A stretch of 64,000 nucleotides of DNA from Streptomyces sp. WAC08241 (GTDB lineage Bacteria; Actinomycetota; Actinomycetes; Streptomycetales; Streptomycetaceae): assembly GCA_007858575.1 (NCBI GenBank), contig CP042279.1:3472001-3536000 (forward strand). Reading direction: 5' to 3'. This document shows positions 48,498-60,439 of this stretch, one piece after another. Every line of letters begins with the position of its first letter. The first letter of the stretch is position 1. The position numbers were made by a program, and so were the translations under genes. The notes under the pieces are model-generated. The model did not search any database, was not told where the DNA came from, and was given only the letters and a program-made list of their open reading frames with translations.

Positions 48498-50610
48498 TCA
48501 GGCGTCGATGCGCGAGCGGTCGAGGGTCGCCGCCGAGCTGGTGATGAACTCTTGCGGGGCGCGACGTCGTTGCCCATGAGGAGGTCGAAGACCTGCTCCG
48601 ACGCCTCCAGGTCGCCGATGTTGATCCGGCGCAGGGTGCGGTGGCGCGGGTCCATCGTGGTCTCCGCGAGCTGGTCGGCGTCCATCTCGCCCAGACCCTT
48701 GTAGCGCTGGATGGAGTCCTTGTAGCGGACGCCCTTGCGCTGGAACTCGAGGAGGGTCTGCCGCAGCTCGTTGTCCGAGTACGTGTAGACGTACTTGTCC
48801 TGGCCGCGCTTCGGCTGGACGAGCTCGATGCGGTGCAGCGGGGAACGGCCGCGAAGACCCGCCCCGCCTCGACCATGGGCCGCATGTAGCGCTGGAAGAG
48901 CGTGAGCAGCAGCGTACGGATGTGGGAGCCGTCGACGTCGGCGTCGGTCATCATGATGACCTTGCCGTAGCGGGCGGCGTCGATGTCGAAGGTGCGGCCC
49001 GAGCCCGCTCCTATGACCTGGATGATCGCGCCGCACTCGGCGTTCTTGAGCATGTCCGCGACGGACGACTTCTGGACGTTGAGGATCTTGCCGCGGATCG
49101 GCAGCAGGGCCTGGAACTCGCTGTTGCGGGCGAGCTTGGCCGTGCCGAGGGCCGAGTCGCCCTCGACGATGAAGAGCTCGCTGCGCTCCACGTCGTCGCT
49201 GCGGCAGTCGGCGAGCTTGGCCGGCAGGGAGGAGGTCTCGAGCGCGGTCTTCCTGCGCTGCGCCTCCTTGTGCTGACGGGCCGCGATCCGGGTCCGTGCC
49301 GCGGCGACGGCCTTCTCCAGGACGGCACGGGCCTGCGCCTTGGCGTCCCGCTTGGTGGAGGTGAGGAAGGCCTTGAGTTCCTTCGCCACCACGTTCGCCA
49401 CGATGCGACGGGCGGCGGAGGTGCCGAGGACCTCCTTGGTCTGGCCCTCGAACTGCGGCTCCGCGAGGCGCACGGTCACGACGGCCGTGAGCCCTTCCAG
49501 GGCGTCGTCCTTGACGATGTCGTCCTCGGCGACGCGCAGCATCTTGGCCGAGCGCAGCACCTCGTTCACCGTCTTCGTGACGGCCTGCTCGAAGCCGGAG
49601 ACGTGGGTGCCGCCCTTGGGCGTGGCGATGATGTTGACGAAGGACTTGACCGTGCTGTCGTAGCCGGTGCCCCAGCGCAGGGCGATGTCCACGGCGAGCT
49701 CACGGGTGACCTCGGTCGGGGTCATGTGGCCGCGCTCGTCGAGGACCGGGACGGTCTCCTTGAAGGTGCCCTGCCCGGTGAGGCGCTGGATGTCGCAGAC
49801 GGCCTTGTCCTGCGCGAGGTACTCGCAGAACTCGCTGATGCCCCCGTCGAAGCGGAAGGTCTCTCGCTCTTGCCGACCCCGGCCAGGTCCCGCTCGTCGC
49901 GGACGACGATGGTGAGGCCGGGCACGAGGAAGGCGGTCTGCCGGGCACGCTGGTGGAGCGTCTCCAGGAGAGCTTGGCGTCCTTGAGGAAGATCTGCCGG
50001 TCCGCCCAGTAGCGGATGCGGGTGCCGGTGCGGGTCTTGGGGATCCGCTTGCCCTTGCGGAGGCCGTTGGCCGGGTCGAAGGGGCTGTCGGGGCCCTGTT
50101 CCGTGAAGACCCCGGGGACGCCGCGGCGGAAGCTGATCGAGTGGACCGCGCTGTTCCGGTCGACCTCGACGTCGAGGCGGGCCGACAGGGCGTTGACCAC
50201 GGAGGCGCCGACGCCGTGCAGACCGCCGGAGGCCGCGTACGAGCCGCCGCCGAACTTTCCGCCGGCGTGCAGCTTGGTCATGACGACCTCGACGCCCGAG
50301 AGCCCGGTCTTCGGCTCGACGTCGACCGGGATGCCCCGGCCGTTGTCCCGGACTCGACGGAGCCGTCCTCGTGGAGGACGACCTCGATGTGGTCGCAGTA
50401 GCCCCCGAGGGCCTCGTCGACCGAGTTGTCGATGATCTCCCAGATGCAGTGCATCAGGCCGCGGCTGTCGGTCGACCCGATGTACATGCCGGGGCGCTTG
50501 CGGACCGCTTCGAGCCCTTCGAGTACGAGCAGGTGCCGCGCGGTGTAGTTGGAACCGTCACGGTCTGCGGTCAGCAGCGCACTGGACGGCACGGACGTTT
50601 CGGCGGTCAC
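48498..50610 (-). CDS. parE: DNA topoisomerase IV subunit B (frameshifted)
   Basis: ATPase subunit of about 705 residues. GHKL motifs: [50 protein letters not shown]. Transducer region [16 protein letters not shown] with the QTKEVLGTS segment. Toprim: [51 protein letters not shown]-terminus [13 protein letters not shown], ending RSRIDA. GTG at 50608-50610. Frameshifts near 50355, 49970, 49863, 48842 and 48555. It forms topoisomerase IV with ParC. Confidence 0.93.
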
Positions 50611-51045
50611 GCGGTTCGCTCCTCGCTGAATTTGAAATCTGGCCCAGTGGGTAAGGCCCGGCGTCGGTCACCGGCTTCAGAGGGTACCGATGCCTGGTAG
50701 AGCCGTTGTCACGCCACCCTCCCCGATTCCTCATGCTAGTCCAGAGTCGCATGCATGTTCGATCCCTCGATCGGGTGACGTGAACATCACGTTCCCTTCC
50801 AGGCATGAACCATTTAGGCTCCGGGCACGTCCTCATGAACAACCGGCAACCACGCCGGGAGGGCCTGACCGAGACAAGCAATGCGAAATCCGTAGAGCGA
50901 CGCAATACGGCTCATTCGCCGCCAACCGGCAGCAGACAGCCACCTTGGGAAGAAGTTTCAAGGAAAAGCCACGAGCGGGAACGTTTTCGGCCTGGTTGGA
51001 TGTTGACCCTGGTACGACAGCTCGTCGAGCTAGAGAAGAGGCGAC
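50611..51045. other. Divergent intergenic region between parE and the DUF7455-type gene
   Basis: 435 bases without an ORF I can support. It contains the 15-base palindrome ACGTGAACATCACGT at 50778-50792 and an AT-rich stretch near 50870-50935. TTGACC at 51003-51008 is a possible -35 for the rightward gene but has no well-spaced -10. Confidence 0.45.
50778..50792. promoter_or_regulatory. Palindromic candidate operator
   Basis: ACGTGA-ACA-TCACGT: perfect 6-base arms around a 3-base centre, midway between the divergent parE and DUF7455-type genes. No matching regulator is known to me. Confidence 0.4.
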
Positions 51046-51276
51046 GTGACTACTGTTCTGACCCCCGCGAGCCCCCTGACGGCCGCTGACCGCTGCGACC
51101 GCTGCGGCGCCCAGGCTTACCTGCGTGTCGTCCTGACCAGCGGAGGTGACTTGCTCTTCTGCGCCCACCACGGACGTAAGTTCGAGCCGGAACTCAAGAA
51201 GATCGCCGTTGAGATACAGGATGAGACGGACCGGCTGACGGACGTGCCGGCCCGCACGGTGGGCGACGAGCACTGA
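51046..51276 (+). CDS. Small zinc-binding protein, DUF7455 type
   Basis: Intact 76-residue protein: CDRCGAQAYLRVVL then LLFCAHHGRKF gives a CxxC...CxxH zinc site, followed by an acidic helix (ELKKIAVEIQDETDRL). GTG start at 51046 after AAGAGG. Common in Streptomyces between parE and hrdB (recalled); function unknown. It is divergent from parE and convergent with the protease gene. Confidence 0.82.
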   Translation: MTTVLTPASPLTAADRCDRCGAQAYLRVVLTSGGDLLFCAHHGRKFEPELKKIAVEIQDETDRLTDVPARTVGDEH

Positions 51277-51399
51277 CGCCCCGCATCCACGACGAGCCCA
51301 GGGCCGGTCGCTGACCGGACGACGGCGGTCACCCCGCGCTGCGGGGAGTGGCCGCCCGTTCTCGTATCCGGGGCGCTCCCGGAGGAGCTTTCCGGCCTC

Positions 51400-51422
51400 G
51401 CTCCGGAGAGGTCCTCCGGAGC
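51400..51422. terminator. Hairpin between convergent genes
   Basis: GCTCCGGAG / CTCCGGAGC with loop AGGTC, in the 220-base gap between the small zinc-protein gene and the protease gene. Another hairpin, CCCCGC-GCT-GCGGGG, lies at about 51331-51345. Confidence 0.6.
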
Positions 51423-51496
51423 GCGCCCGAGGCCTCTCCGGGGTCCGTCCCGGCACCTCTACGGGTCCGGCTCCCACCCCTCTCCCCGAGCGAGCC

Positions 51497-52309
51497 TCAG
51501 AAGCGCTCCGGGAGCACTGCGGAAACCCGTGTGTAGACGCCCGGGTTCTCCGCCTCCCCGCAGCCGCTCCCCCAGGACACCAGGCCGATGAGACGTCCTC
51601 GGCCACCAGCGGACCTCCGCTGTCCCCTGGCACGCGTCCCTGCCGCCCCGCGGATCGCCCGCGCACACCATCGTGTCGCCCCGGTACCGGACGCCCGAGC
51701 CGCCCGGATACGCCCGCTCGCACGCCGTGTCCGGCAGCACCTGGACGCGCGCCGTCCGCAGCGCGGAGGCGTAGCTCCTCTGCCGGTCGTGTCACCCCAG
51801 CCGTAGACGTCCGCCGCCGTACCGGGCGCGTACGCGGTGTCTCCCGCGCGGGCGACGCCGATCACGTACGGCTCCGGAAGCGCGCTCGCCAGCGTCAGGA
51901 CCGCCAGGTCGCCCGAGTTGGTCGCCGGGTCGTAGTCGGGGCTGACCCACGTGCCGGAGACCCGGACCTCCTGGCCGCCCTGGCCGCGCAGAGGCGCGGC
52001 CGGCGATGACCGCGAAGTCGCGCACCTCCGACGGCTCGCCGCCGAGCACCTCCCGGCCCAGGCAGTGGGCGGCGGTGAGCACCTTGGTGGGCGCGACGAC
52101 CACGCCTCCGCAGAACTGCCCCGCGCGCGTACCCCCGAACCGGTCACGGCTGGACAGCGCCACCACCCACGGCGCGTCCGTGATCCCGACCTGGCGGCCG
52201 CCCACCACGACGCTGTCGGCGACCACGGGGCGGCGAGGGCGAGGTGTCCCGCCGCCGCGGTGATCAGTCCCAGGGCACCCGTCAATGCTCGAGTGAGGGA
52301 ACCACGCAT
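51497..52309 (-). CDS. Secreted trypsin-like serine protease (S1) (frameshifted)
   Basis: About 270 residues. The signal peptide RGSLTRALTGALGLITAAAG ... LALA is followed by VVGGRQVGITDAPWVVAL, the catalytic His in VLTAAHCLG, Asp in NSGDLAVLTLAS and, after frame repair, Ser in ACQGDSGGPLV. Cysteines at FCGG and AAHC, TACERAY, and ACQG/GCGEAENPGVYTRVS fit conserved S1 disulfides. ATG at 52307-52309. Frameshifts near 52230, 52000, 51790, 51640, 51613 and 51590. Streptomyces secretes many such proteases; the natural substrate is not evident. Confidence 0.88.
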   Translation of the reverse strand: MRGSLTRALTGALGLITAAAGHLALAAPWSPTASWWAAARSGSRTRRGWWRCPAVTGSGVRARGSSAEAWSSRPPRCSPPPTAWAGRCSAASRRRCATSRSSPAAPLRGQGGQEVRVSGTWVSPDYDPATNSGDLAVLTLASALPEPYVIGVARAGDTAYAPGTAADVYGWGDTTGRGATPPRCGRRASRCCRTRRASGRIRAARASGTGATRWCARAIRGAAGTRARGQRRSAGGRGRLIGLVSWGSGCGEAENPGVYTRVSAVLPERF

Positions 52310-52376
52310 GGAGCCTCCTGACTCTCCGGTGATGTCGGTTCACCCAGCGTCCAGCACCCGGAGCCCCGGCGCACAC

Positions 52377-52418
52377 CCGAAGGGCCCGGCTCCCCTTTCG
52401 GGGAGCCGGGCCCTTCGG
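52377..52418 (-). terminator. Terminator after hrdB
   Basis: Perfect 19-bp stem (52377-52395 with 52400-52418), loop TTTC, starting 60 bases after the hrdB stop. It lies between hrdB and the protease gene. Confidence 0.92.
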
Positions 52419-52478
52419 GTACCGCCCGTGCCTCGTACGGATCTGCGAGACCGTCCCGGACGGGTCGTGCCGGTCGCG

Positions 52479-54019
<1,541 letters not shown>

Positions 54020-54395
54020 GAACAACCTCTCGGAACGATGGAATGGCTTCCGGCCCCGCCCTGGATCGGGCTGGAGCCGACGACCGTCGACGGGGATGTG
54101 CCGACGGCGCGGGCTGGACCGGGGAACTGCACAGCGCCTCCGTCGGCTGCTGTATTCCTTCCTCGGCCGTCACCTCTTAGGTCATCGCACGGCTCGGAGG
54201 AGTGTTACGCCCAATCTTCGCGGCCCGAGTCACACCTCATGCACGACGAAGTACTCATACCAGCTTAAAAGCATACATTCGCGCCATCGGGATCCGGACG
54301 CCGCTCGGGGCCGCCCTGCCGGGCTCCCCGGGCGACGCCCGGATCCGGCGGCACGCGGCGCGTGCGCCCCTTCGCTCCCAACCACGGTCCGCGGG
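54020..54395. other. hrdB promoter and leader region
   Basis: 376 bases with no gene, between the hrdB start and the stop of the GntR gene. It holds a candidate ECF-type promoter (54182-54208) and an AT-rich stretch at 54235-54285, which may carry terminator or promoter elements. Confidence 0.5.
54182..54208 (-). promoter_or_regulatory. Candidate ECF-sigma promoter of hrdB
   Basis: On the minus strand GTAAC (54208-54204) and CGATGA (54187-54182) are separated by 16 bases. This is the pattern I recall for the main hrdB promoter read by the ECF sigma factor ShbA. Transcription would start about 150 bases before the hrdB GTG. Confidence 0.65.
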
Positions 54396-55278
54396 TCAGT
54401 GTTCGCGGGGGCCGGGACGACGCGCTCCACCTCGGGGTGGACCGTGAGCAACTGCCGCATGGCCGCCTCGGCGCCCTGCGCGTCGCCGGCGGCGAGCGCG
54501 TCCACGATCCGGGCGTGATGGGCGAGGCAGGCCTCGCTCGGCCGGTCGCAGTTGGTGGCGGGGCCGCCGGAGACCTGGAGCGCGGCGCCGACGATGCCGG
54601 AGAGGTGCTCCAGCATGCGGTTCCCGGCGAGCTGGATGAGGAGGGAGTGGAACTCGGTGTCGGCCCGGGAGAAGGTGATGCCGTCCCCTGGGCGAACGCG
54701 TGGCCCATGATCTCGACCATGTCGGCGAGGCGCTGCTGCACGTCCTCGCGGCCGTGCCCGGCGGCGAGGCGGGCGGCCAGGGGCTCGATCGTCCAGCGCA
54801 GCTCGTTCAGCTCGCGGCGCTGGTCGTCCCGCTGCGGACCGAAGGCGCGCCACTCGATGATGTCGGGGTCGAGGAGGTTCCAGTCGCTGACGGGCCTGAC
54901 CCGGGTGCCGACATTGGGCGGGCACTGACGAGCCCCTTGGCCTCAAGGACGCGGAGCGACTCGCGCACGACGGTGCGCGAGACCTCGAACCGCTGGCCGA
55001 TCTCCTCGGGAACGAGCGGCCGGTCGGCTCCGAGGTCACCGGAGACGATCATCTGGCCGAGCTGCTGGACGAGCTGGCCGTGCAGCCCGCGCCCCGGCTG
55101 CCCGCGCTTCTGCGACCGACGCGACCCAGGTCGGTGTCCACCCCTCCCAGGTGGACGGGGCCGCCCGGCCGGCGGCGGGAGCCTCCGCATAGGGGTAGCG
55201 GTCGAGATCGCCCGGGGTGCCGAGGCCGGAGTCGACGGAGCGGGCGGCGGTCATCATGGTGTGCGCAAGGGTACTCAC
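54396..55278 (-). CDS. GntR/FadR-family (FCD) transcriptional regulator (frameshifted)
   Basis: About 293 residues with a 60-residue N-terminal extension (STLAHTMMTAARSVDSG; DLDRYPYAEAP) before the winged HTH: LHGQLVQQLGQMIVSGDLGA, EEIGQRFEVSRTVVRESLRV. The FCD domain has WTIEPLAARLAAG, FHSLLIQLAGNRMLEHLSGI (His ligand) and HHARIVDALAAGDAQGAEAA, ending after PEVERVV with PREH. GTG at 55276-55278 (VSTLAHTMM); ATG at 55257 is the alternative. Frameshifts near 55150, 54910, 54690 and 54415. Ligand unknown. Confidence 0.86.
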
Positions 55279-55438
55279 GCATCCTTTGTCGGCGCCGCCT
55301 TCACAGCCCTTGAGGTCTTTGGTGAAAAGCACACGAAAGGGTGATCGGCACCCCTTACACAATTGACGATCAATCGGACATAAAGCCCATATCTCCTGAC
55401 AGTTGAGGGCGACTCGAAGCCTTTCGATCCGTGCGCGG

Positions 55439-57266
55439 TCACCAACGGGCTCTGCGGCGAAGGCCGGTGAACACATAAGCGCAGAACAACCCCGTCAACG
55501 TCAGGGAGAGCGCCACTCCCGCGGGCTGCCCCAGCACCCGAAGCCCCCGGTCAGCCAGCGGTCCGCGGCCGGGGCCAGTGCGGACCCGCGAACTCGCGCA
55601 GCCGCGCCGGGAGTCCGGCGGCCGACCGCACCGACGGCCCCGTCAGCACCTTCTGCAACAGCGGGACGAAGGCGACCGGTACGACGAGCACCGCCGCCAC
55701 TCCGGCCGCGGCGGCCCGGAACACCCCGGCACCGAGCACCCCGCCCAGGCGCAGCCGACGAGCAGGCCCGCCCAATTCGCGCAGAGAACCGGCCATTTTC
55801 CCGGGACGGGGATCAACTCGCCGCCGTAGAAGAGCCGCAGGGCTCCCAGGTCGACCGCCACGACGAGCGTCCCGAGCACGAGGGCGACGACCGCGGCCAC
55901 GGCGAGTTTCGCGAGCAGCAGACCCGGCCTGCGGGGCACGGTTCCGCGACCCGAGGTGAGCGCCGGGTAGCGGTACTCCTCCGCGAAGGAGAAGGCGCCG
56001 AGCAGCCCGGCCCCCAGGGCGGCGGGCGGCAGCGGGGAGATCGCGGGCCAGCCGGCGAGGACGGCGGGCAGCGCGGCGCGACCGCCCCGCCCGAGGAGCA
56101 GGGCGAGCGTCACGGAGACGAGGAGGACGCCCGCCATGACGAGCGGCGTGGACGGCACGCCCAGGAGCCGGTGGACCTCGTAGCGGAGCGGGCGCGGGGC
56201 GAGCGCATCGGCCGTCGGGCGGCGACCGGCCGCTCCGCCGGGGCGTCGTGGGCGACGGTCACGGGAGCCGGTTCGACGCCCCGCGACGCGGACACGGCGG
56301 TGCGGGGTCCAGCGGTGGACCCTCCGGGAGCGCCGCACTCCCGCCCGGCTCCCGCGACGGCGTCGACTCCCGTCATGCCCGCCGTACCGGCCGTACCGGC
56401 GTCGCCCGTCTCGTCGGCGAGGCGGTGGACCGGTACGCCGTGCCGGAAGGCCGTGTCGCCGACGGACGCGCAGTCACTGCCGTAGACGGACAGCCGGTTG
56501 CCGTCCTCCGTGACCACCTCGACCGGTCGGCGGGCGGCCCTCGCCTCCTGGGTCACGGCCGCCGCCAGACGCGCGGCGTGCGGAGTGCGGACCGCGACCC
56601 GGGGACGCAGCCGGGTGCGGGCGAACTCGGCCGCCTCCTGCGCTGCGACGAGCCGGCCGCCGTCGAGGGTGACGACCCGGTCGGCGTTGCGGGCGGCGTC
56701 CTTGGGATCGGCCGTGGTGTAGAGAACCGTGCCGCCCTCGGAGGCGTGGGAGCGCAGGAACTCGTACAGCCACGCGCTCTCGGACGCGGAGAGACCGGCG
56801 CCCGGTTCGTCGAGCAGGAGCGTATGGGGATCGCCCAACAGAGCCGAGGCAAGGCCGAGTCGGCGGTCCGCGCCGATCGGAAGGGTTCCGATCGGCCGGC
56901 GCTCCAGGCCCGTGAGACCCGTGCTCCGCAACAATCTCCTCGGCCCGCACGGCGGGGACCCCGTGGCGGCGCAGAGCATCCGGAGTTGGCCCCGGACCGT
57001 GCGGGAGGGATGGCCGGGCACGTCACCGAGGAGTACGCCGACCTCGCGAGGAGGGTGGGCGATGCGGTGCAACGGCCGGCCCCGGAAGTAGGTGATCCCG
57101 CGCCCCGGCTCGAGTTCGAGCATGAGCCGGAGGGCGGTGGTCTTGCCGGAGCCCGAAGGCCCCAGGAGAGCGGTCACGGCGCCGGGCCGGGCCTCGAAGG
57201 TCAGATCGTTCACGGCGGGCGGGCGATCGCCGCGGGGGTGCTGGTCAGTCCGATTGCCTGGAGCAT
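55439..57266 (-). CDS. Single-chain ABC transporter: ATPase fused to permease (frameshifted)
   Basis: About 610 residues. N-terminal ATPase: GAVTALLGPSGSGKTTALRL (Walker A), LPIGADRRLGLASALLGDP (degenerate signature) and HTLLLDEPGAGLS (Walker B), then about 110 residues of linker, then six or so helices (LVMAGVLLVSVTLALLLG; ALGAGLLGAFSFAEEYRYPA; LLLAKLAVAAVVALVLGTLV; AAAGVAAVLVVPVAFVPLL; VALSLTLTGLFCAYVFTGLR). The EEYRYPA motif is typical of ABC-2-type bacteriocin/drug exporters. ATG at 57264-57266 with GAGAGAAG. Frameshifts near 57225, 56940, 56190, 55765 and 55560. No stop/start junction is seen between ATPase and permease parts, so I favour one polypeptide. Confidence 0.72.
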
Positions 57267-57387
57267 CGCTTCTCTCGCGGTAGGTGACACCGCTCCGCGG
57301 CAGGGCGGCGCTACCGCAGCAAGATAACGCTACATTTCGGACTTTCCGTGCAGGATTGGCGCTCCGTGACGCCGGATGTCCCCGCCC

Positions 57388-58152
57388 CTCAGACCTCGGG
57401 ACGCAGCATGGGCGGGTTGAGGAGGGTGGCCCCACCTGCCCTGAAGAGCTGGGCGGGGCGCCCACCCTGACGGGTCGTGGTGCCACCGGCCGGAACCAGG
57501 AAGCCGGGCGTGCCGGTCACCTTGCGGTGGAAGTTGCGCGGGTCCAGGCCACGCCCCAGACGGCCTCGTAGACGCGCCGCAGCTCTCCGACCGTGAACTC
57601 CGGCGGGCAGAAGGCCGTGGCCAGAGAGGAGTACTCGATCTTGAGCGGGCGCGCTCCACCCCGTCGGCGAGGATCCGGGAGTGGTCGAAGGCGAGCGTGC
57701 TCGCTCCCCGCCGTCGGCGCCGGCGGCCGCGTCCTCCCCGAGCAGTTCCTCGACGGGGCCCAGCGGGCACTGTTAGTGTCGCCGCCCGCCCTGGGGGCGG
57801 GCAGGTCCGGGCGAGGGCCAGGTGCGCGACGCTCACCACACGCATCCGGGGATCACGGTCGGGCGCCCCGTACGTCGCCAACTGCTCCAGGTGCGCGCCG
57901 TTGCTCGGTACGGGAGGCGGGGCGGCCGGGTCGTACGCGCAGAGGCCGGTCTCCTCGACCAGCTCGCGCGCGCCGCGGCGCCGAGGTCCTCGTCCGCCCG
58001 CACGAAGCCACCGGGCAGGGCCCAACGCCCCTGGAACGGACTCTCTCCCGCCGTACGACCAGGGTGCAGAGCGCGTGACGCCGCACGGTGAGCACGACCA
58101 GATCGACGGTGACGGCGAAGGGAGGAAAGGCCGACGGGTCGTAGGGAGGCAT
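57388..58152 (-). CDS. Nudix-domain protein with NrtR-like C-terminal winged helix (frameshifted)
   Basis: About 253 residues. N-terminal Nudix domain: PFAVTVDLVVLTVRR, RWALPGGFVRADEDLG then ARELVEETGLCAYD, matching a near-canonical Nudix box with a Gly-x5-Glu-x7-REL-x-EE arrangement. The C-terminal half has FTVGELRRVYEAVWG and LDPRNFHRKVTGTPGFLVP, the winged-helix pattern of NrtR-type regulators. It could be a transcription factor sensing ADP-ribose for NAD metabolism or an active hydrolase; intact catalytic Glu residues leave activity possible. ATG at 58150-58152. Frameshifts near 58040, 57980, 57790, 57700, 57650 and 57550. Confidence 0.8.
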
Positions 58153-58272
58153 GCCGCGATCATAGTCGTCTTCCTGACGATAAACACGTCCCGTGGAATC
58201 TTCGGAGGCGACTTCCCGACGTGTTCCCCGGGGTGCCGCGAAGCTTCCCTCGTATCCGTACCCGCCATCCCG

Positions 58273-60439
58273 TCACACCCCCAGTTGAAGGCCCTCTGCG
58301 GCCTCCTCGACCATACCGAGACCGAGCCTGCTCACCCGCACGGCGAACGGTTCGCCCGCGACCACGAGCCCCGACAGGCGGATCGCTCCGAGGGGCGCGG
58401 AGGGCAGCGGGTGCACCGAGACGGACCGGCCGGGCACGTCGGGCCGGACCCCGGCGAGGGCGAGCAGGGCGTGCACCGCCCCGGCGGCCGCGACGGCCGC
58501 CGGCCGGCACGCGGCCGGTGGGGCACCGGGCGTCCGCCCGTCGTCCGCTGCTCGCCCGCGTACATCTCGGGGAGCCGGTGGTCGAAGGCCTCCGCCGCGT
58601 CGAGCAGTCCCCGCAGCAGGGAGGCGGCCTCCTTCTCGTGTCCCGTGGCGGCGAGGCCGGCCACGGCGACCGCCGTGTCGTGCGTCCGGACCGCGCCCGT
58701 GCGGTGGCCGAAGGGGTTGTGGTCAGGATCCTTGGCGGCCAGGCCGCGCAGTCCCCAGCCGGAGTCGAGGGCCGGGGTGCCGAGCAGCCGGGCCACCCGC
58801 TCGGTCTCCGCCCCGTCCAGCAGGCCCTGCGCGTACCGGCCGCCGCCCAGCAGTCCGGTGTCGAGGAGGTGCGCCGCCCAGCCTCGGCCGGGGCCAGGTC
58901 CTGCCGTCCGCCGTCCGGGCGAGGGCGGGCGGCCTCCTGCCCGGTCGTCGATCCAGAACTCGCGCCGGAACCGTTCGCGCATCGTCCTCGCCGTGTCGCG
59001 CAGCGCGTCACCGCCGGGTCTCCCGCAGGCGTCGAGGAGGTCTGCGCCGAGCAGCGCCGCCCGGTGGGCGTGCGCCTGCGTCTCGGCCCGCCGGGGTCCG
59101 GCGTGCCCCGGGTCCGGCACGAGGCCGTCCGCGCCGGCGGCGCGGCGCAGCCAGTCGAGGCAGCGCTCCGCGACGGGAAGCAGCTCCTCCAGGTCCGTCG
59201 GCGACAGTCCCCAGCGGCGGGCTTCGGCGAGCACTGCCGGGAAGGCGAGCGTGGCCTCGATGCCCGTGCAGCGGGCGGAAGATGCGGGCCCGCGTCCCTG
59301 AGGGGCCCGGGGATGCGACCGGACTCGGCTCCTTCTCCGGTGAGTTGGGTGCGACCGAGGGCGCGCAGGGTGGTGACGGCGAGCCGGGTGCCGAGGGAAG
59401 GGCCATGCGGGCCGCCCAGAGCGCCTCGGCGGTGACCGGTCCGCAGCGCCAGGGGACGCCGGCGGCGAGGTACACGTCCGCGGGGTGCTCCGGGGTGCGC
59501 TGGAGCAGGGCCCGCAGGTCCTCGACGGACGTGCGCAGCAGTTCGCCGGGGCGCGGGTCGTCGGCCTCGGCACGGGCGTCGGCGAGAAGGTGACCCCCGG
59601 CCGTCCGGCGCCCGCTCCCAGGGGGCCCGCGGGACGGGCGGGCGCTTCTCCTCGCACCCGGAGCCGGATCGTGAACGCGGCTCCGGGAGCCAACTCGGCC
59701 TCCCAGCGCAGGACTCCCGCCGCCGCCAGGGAGTCCGCGGGCGCCGGATCCGCGGTGACGGCGGCGGACCGTCCGTCGCTTCCGGTCCAGCGCAGTCCGG
59801 TTCCGTGGACGCTCGCCGTGAGTTCGGGCCCGGGTCTGCCGGTCGCCACCGCGCCCAGGTCCGCGAGATCCGTGCCCAGAGCGATCTCCACGGGGAGCCG
59901 GAAGGACCGGGTGGCGGCGCTCCGCAGGGTGATCCGTTCGGTGCCGTCGGCGCTCCGCGTGCGTTCGACGGTGAGACCGGGGTCGGGACCCGTTTCTCCG
60001 GGGGCGCGCAGGACGCCGAGGAAGACCGCCCGGTCGGCGCCCGCCATGCGGCCCTGGAGGGCGACGGGCTCCCGGCCCGCCACCCGCAGGACGCAGCGGG
60101 AGAGGAGCCGCCGCCCCGCCTCGTACACGTTTCGGGTCCCTCGCCGGTGAGCTGGCCGTGTTCGGCGCAGACGGCGAGGGCGGGCAGGGCGACGCAGACG
60201 AGCGCGTCGTGCACGGGAGGAAGTTCCACCGGGCGTGCCGCGCGCGGGAGCGCGGTGCCGGAGGCGCGGCCGATCGGGGGCGGGTGGGGCGGCCGGGGCC
60301 GGGACGGGGCTGGGGGCCATGACGGGTGCGGGATGCTCTCTGTGCGGACCGGGCGGCCGGCGGAGTGTCGGCGGCACGGTTCGTACGTCTCCGCCAGAGA
60401 GGTGAACGCGTTCGCGGGCGGCCGGGTCACGGTCGTCAT
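58273..60439 (-). CDS. Glycogen-debranching-type (GDE N-domain / six-hairpin) glycosidase (frameshifted)
   Basis: About 720 residues. The N-terminal beta domain has VYEAGRRLLSRCVLRVAG, EPVALQGRMAG and VERTRSADGTERITLR; the C-terminal (alpha/alpha)6 domain has PADVYLAAGVPW, ARCTGIEATLAFPAVLAEAR, ALDSGWGLRGLAAKDPDHNP, RTHDTAVAVAGLAATGHEKE and LPEMYAGEQRTTGGRPVPHR. The catalytic acids are expected in the DSGWGLRG and LPEMYAG blocks by family analogy. Probable alpha-glucan or trehalose-like substrate. ATG at 60437-60439 overlaps the DUF4192 stop (ATGA). Frameshifts near 60130, 59600, 59395, 59280, 58890 and 58520. Confidence 0.82.
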
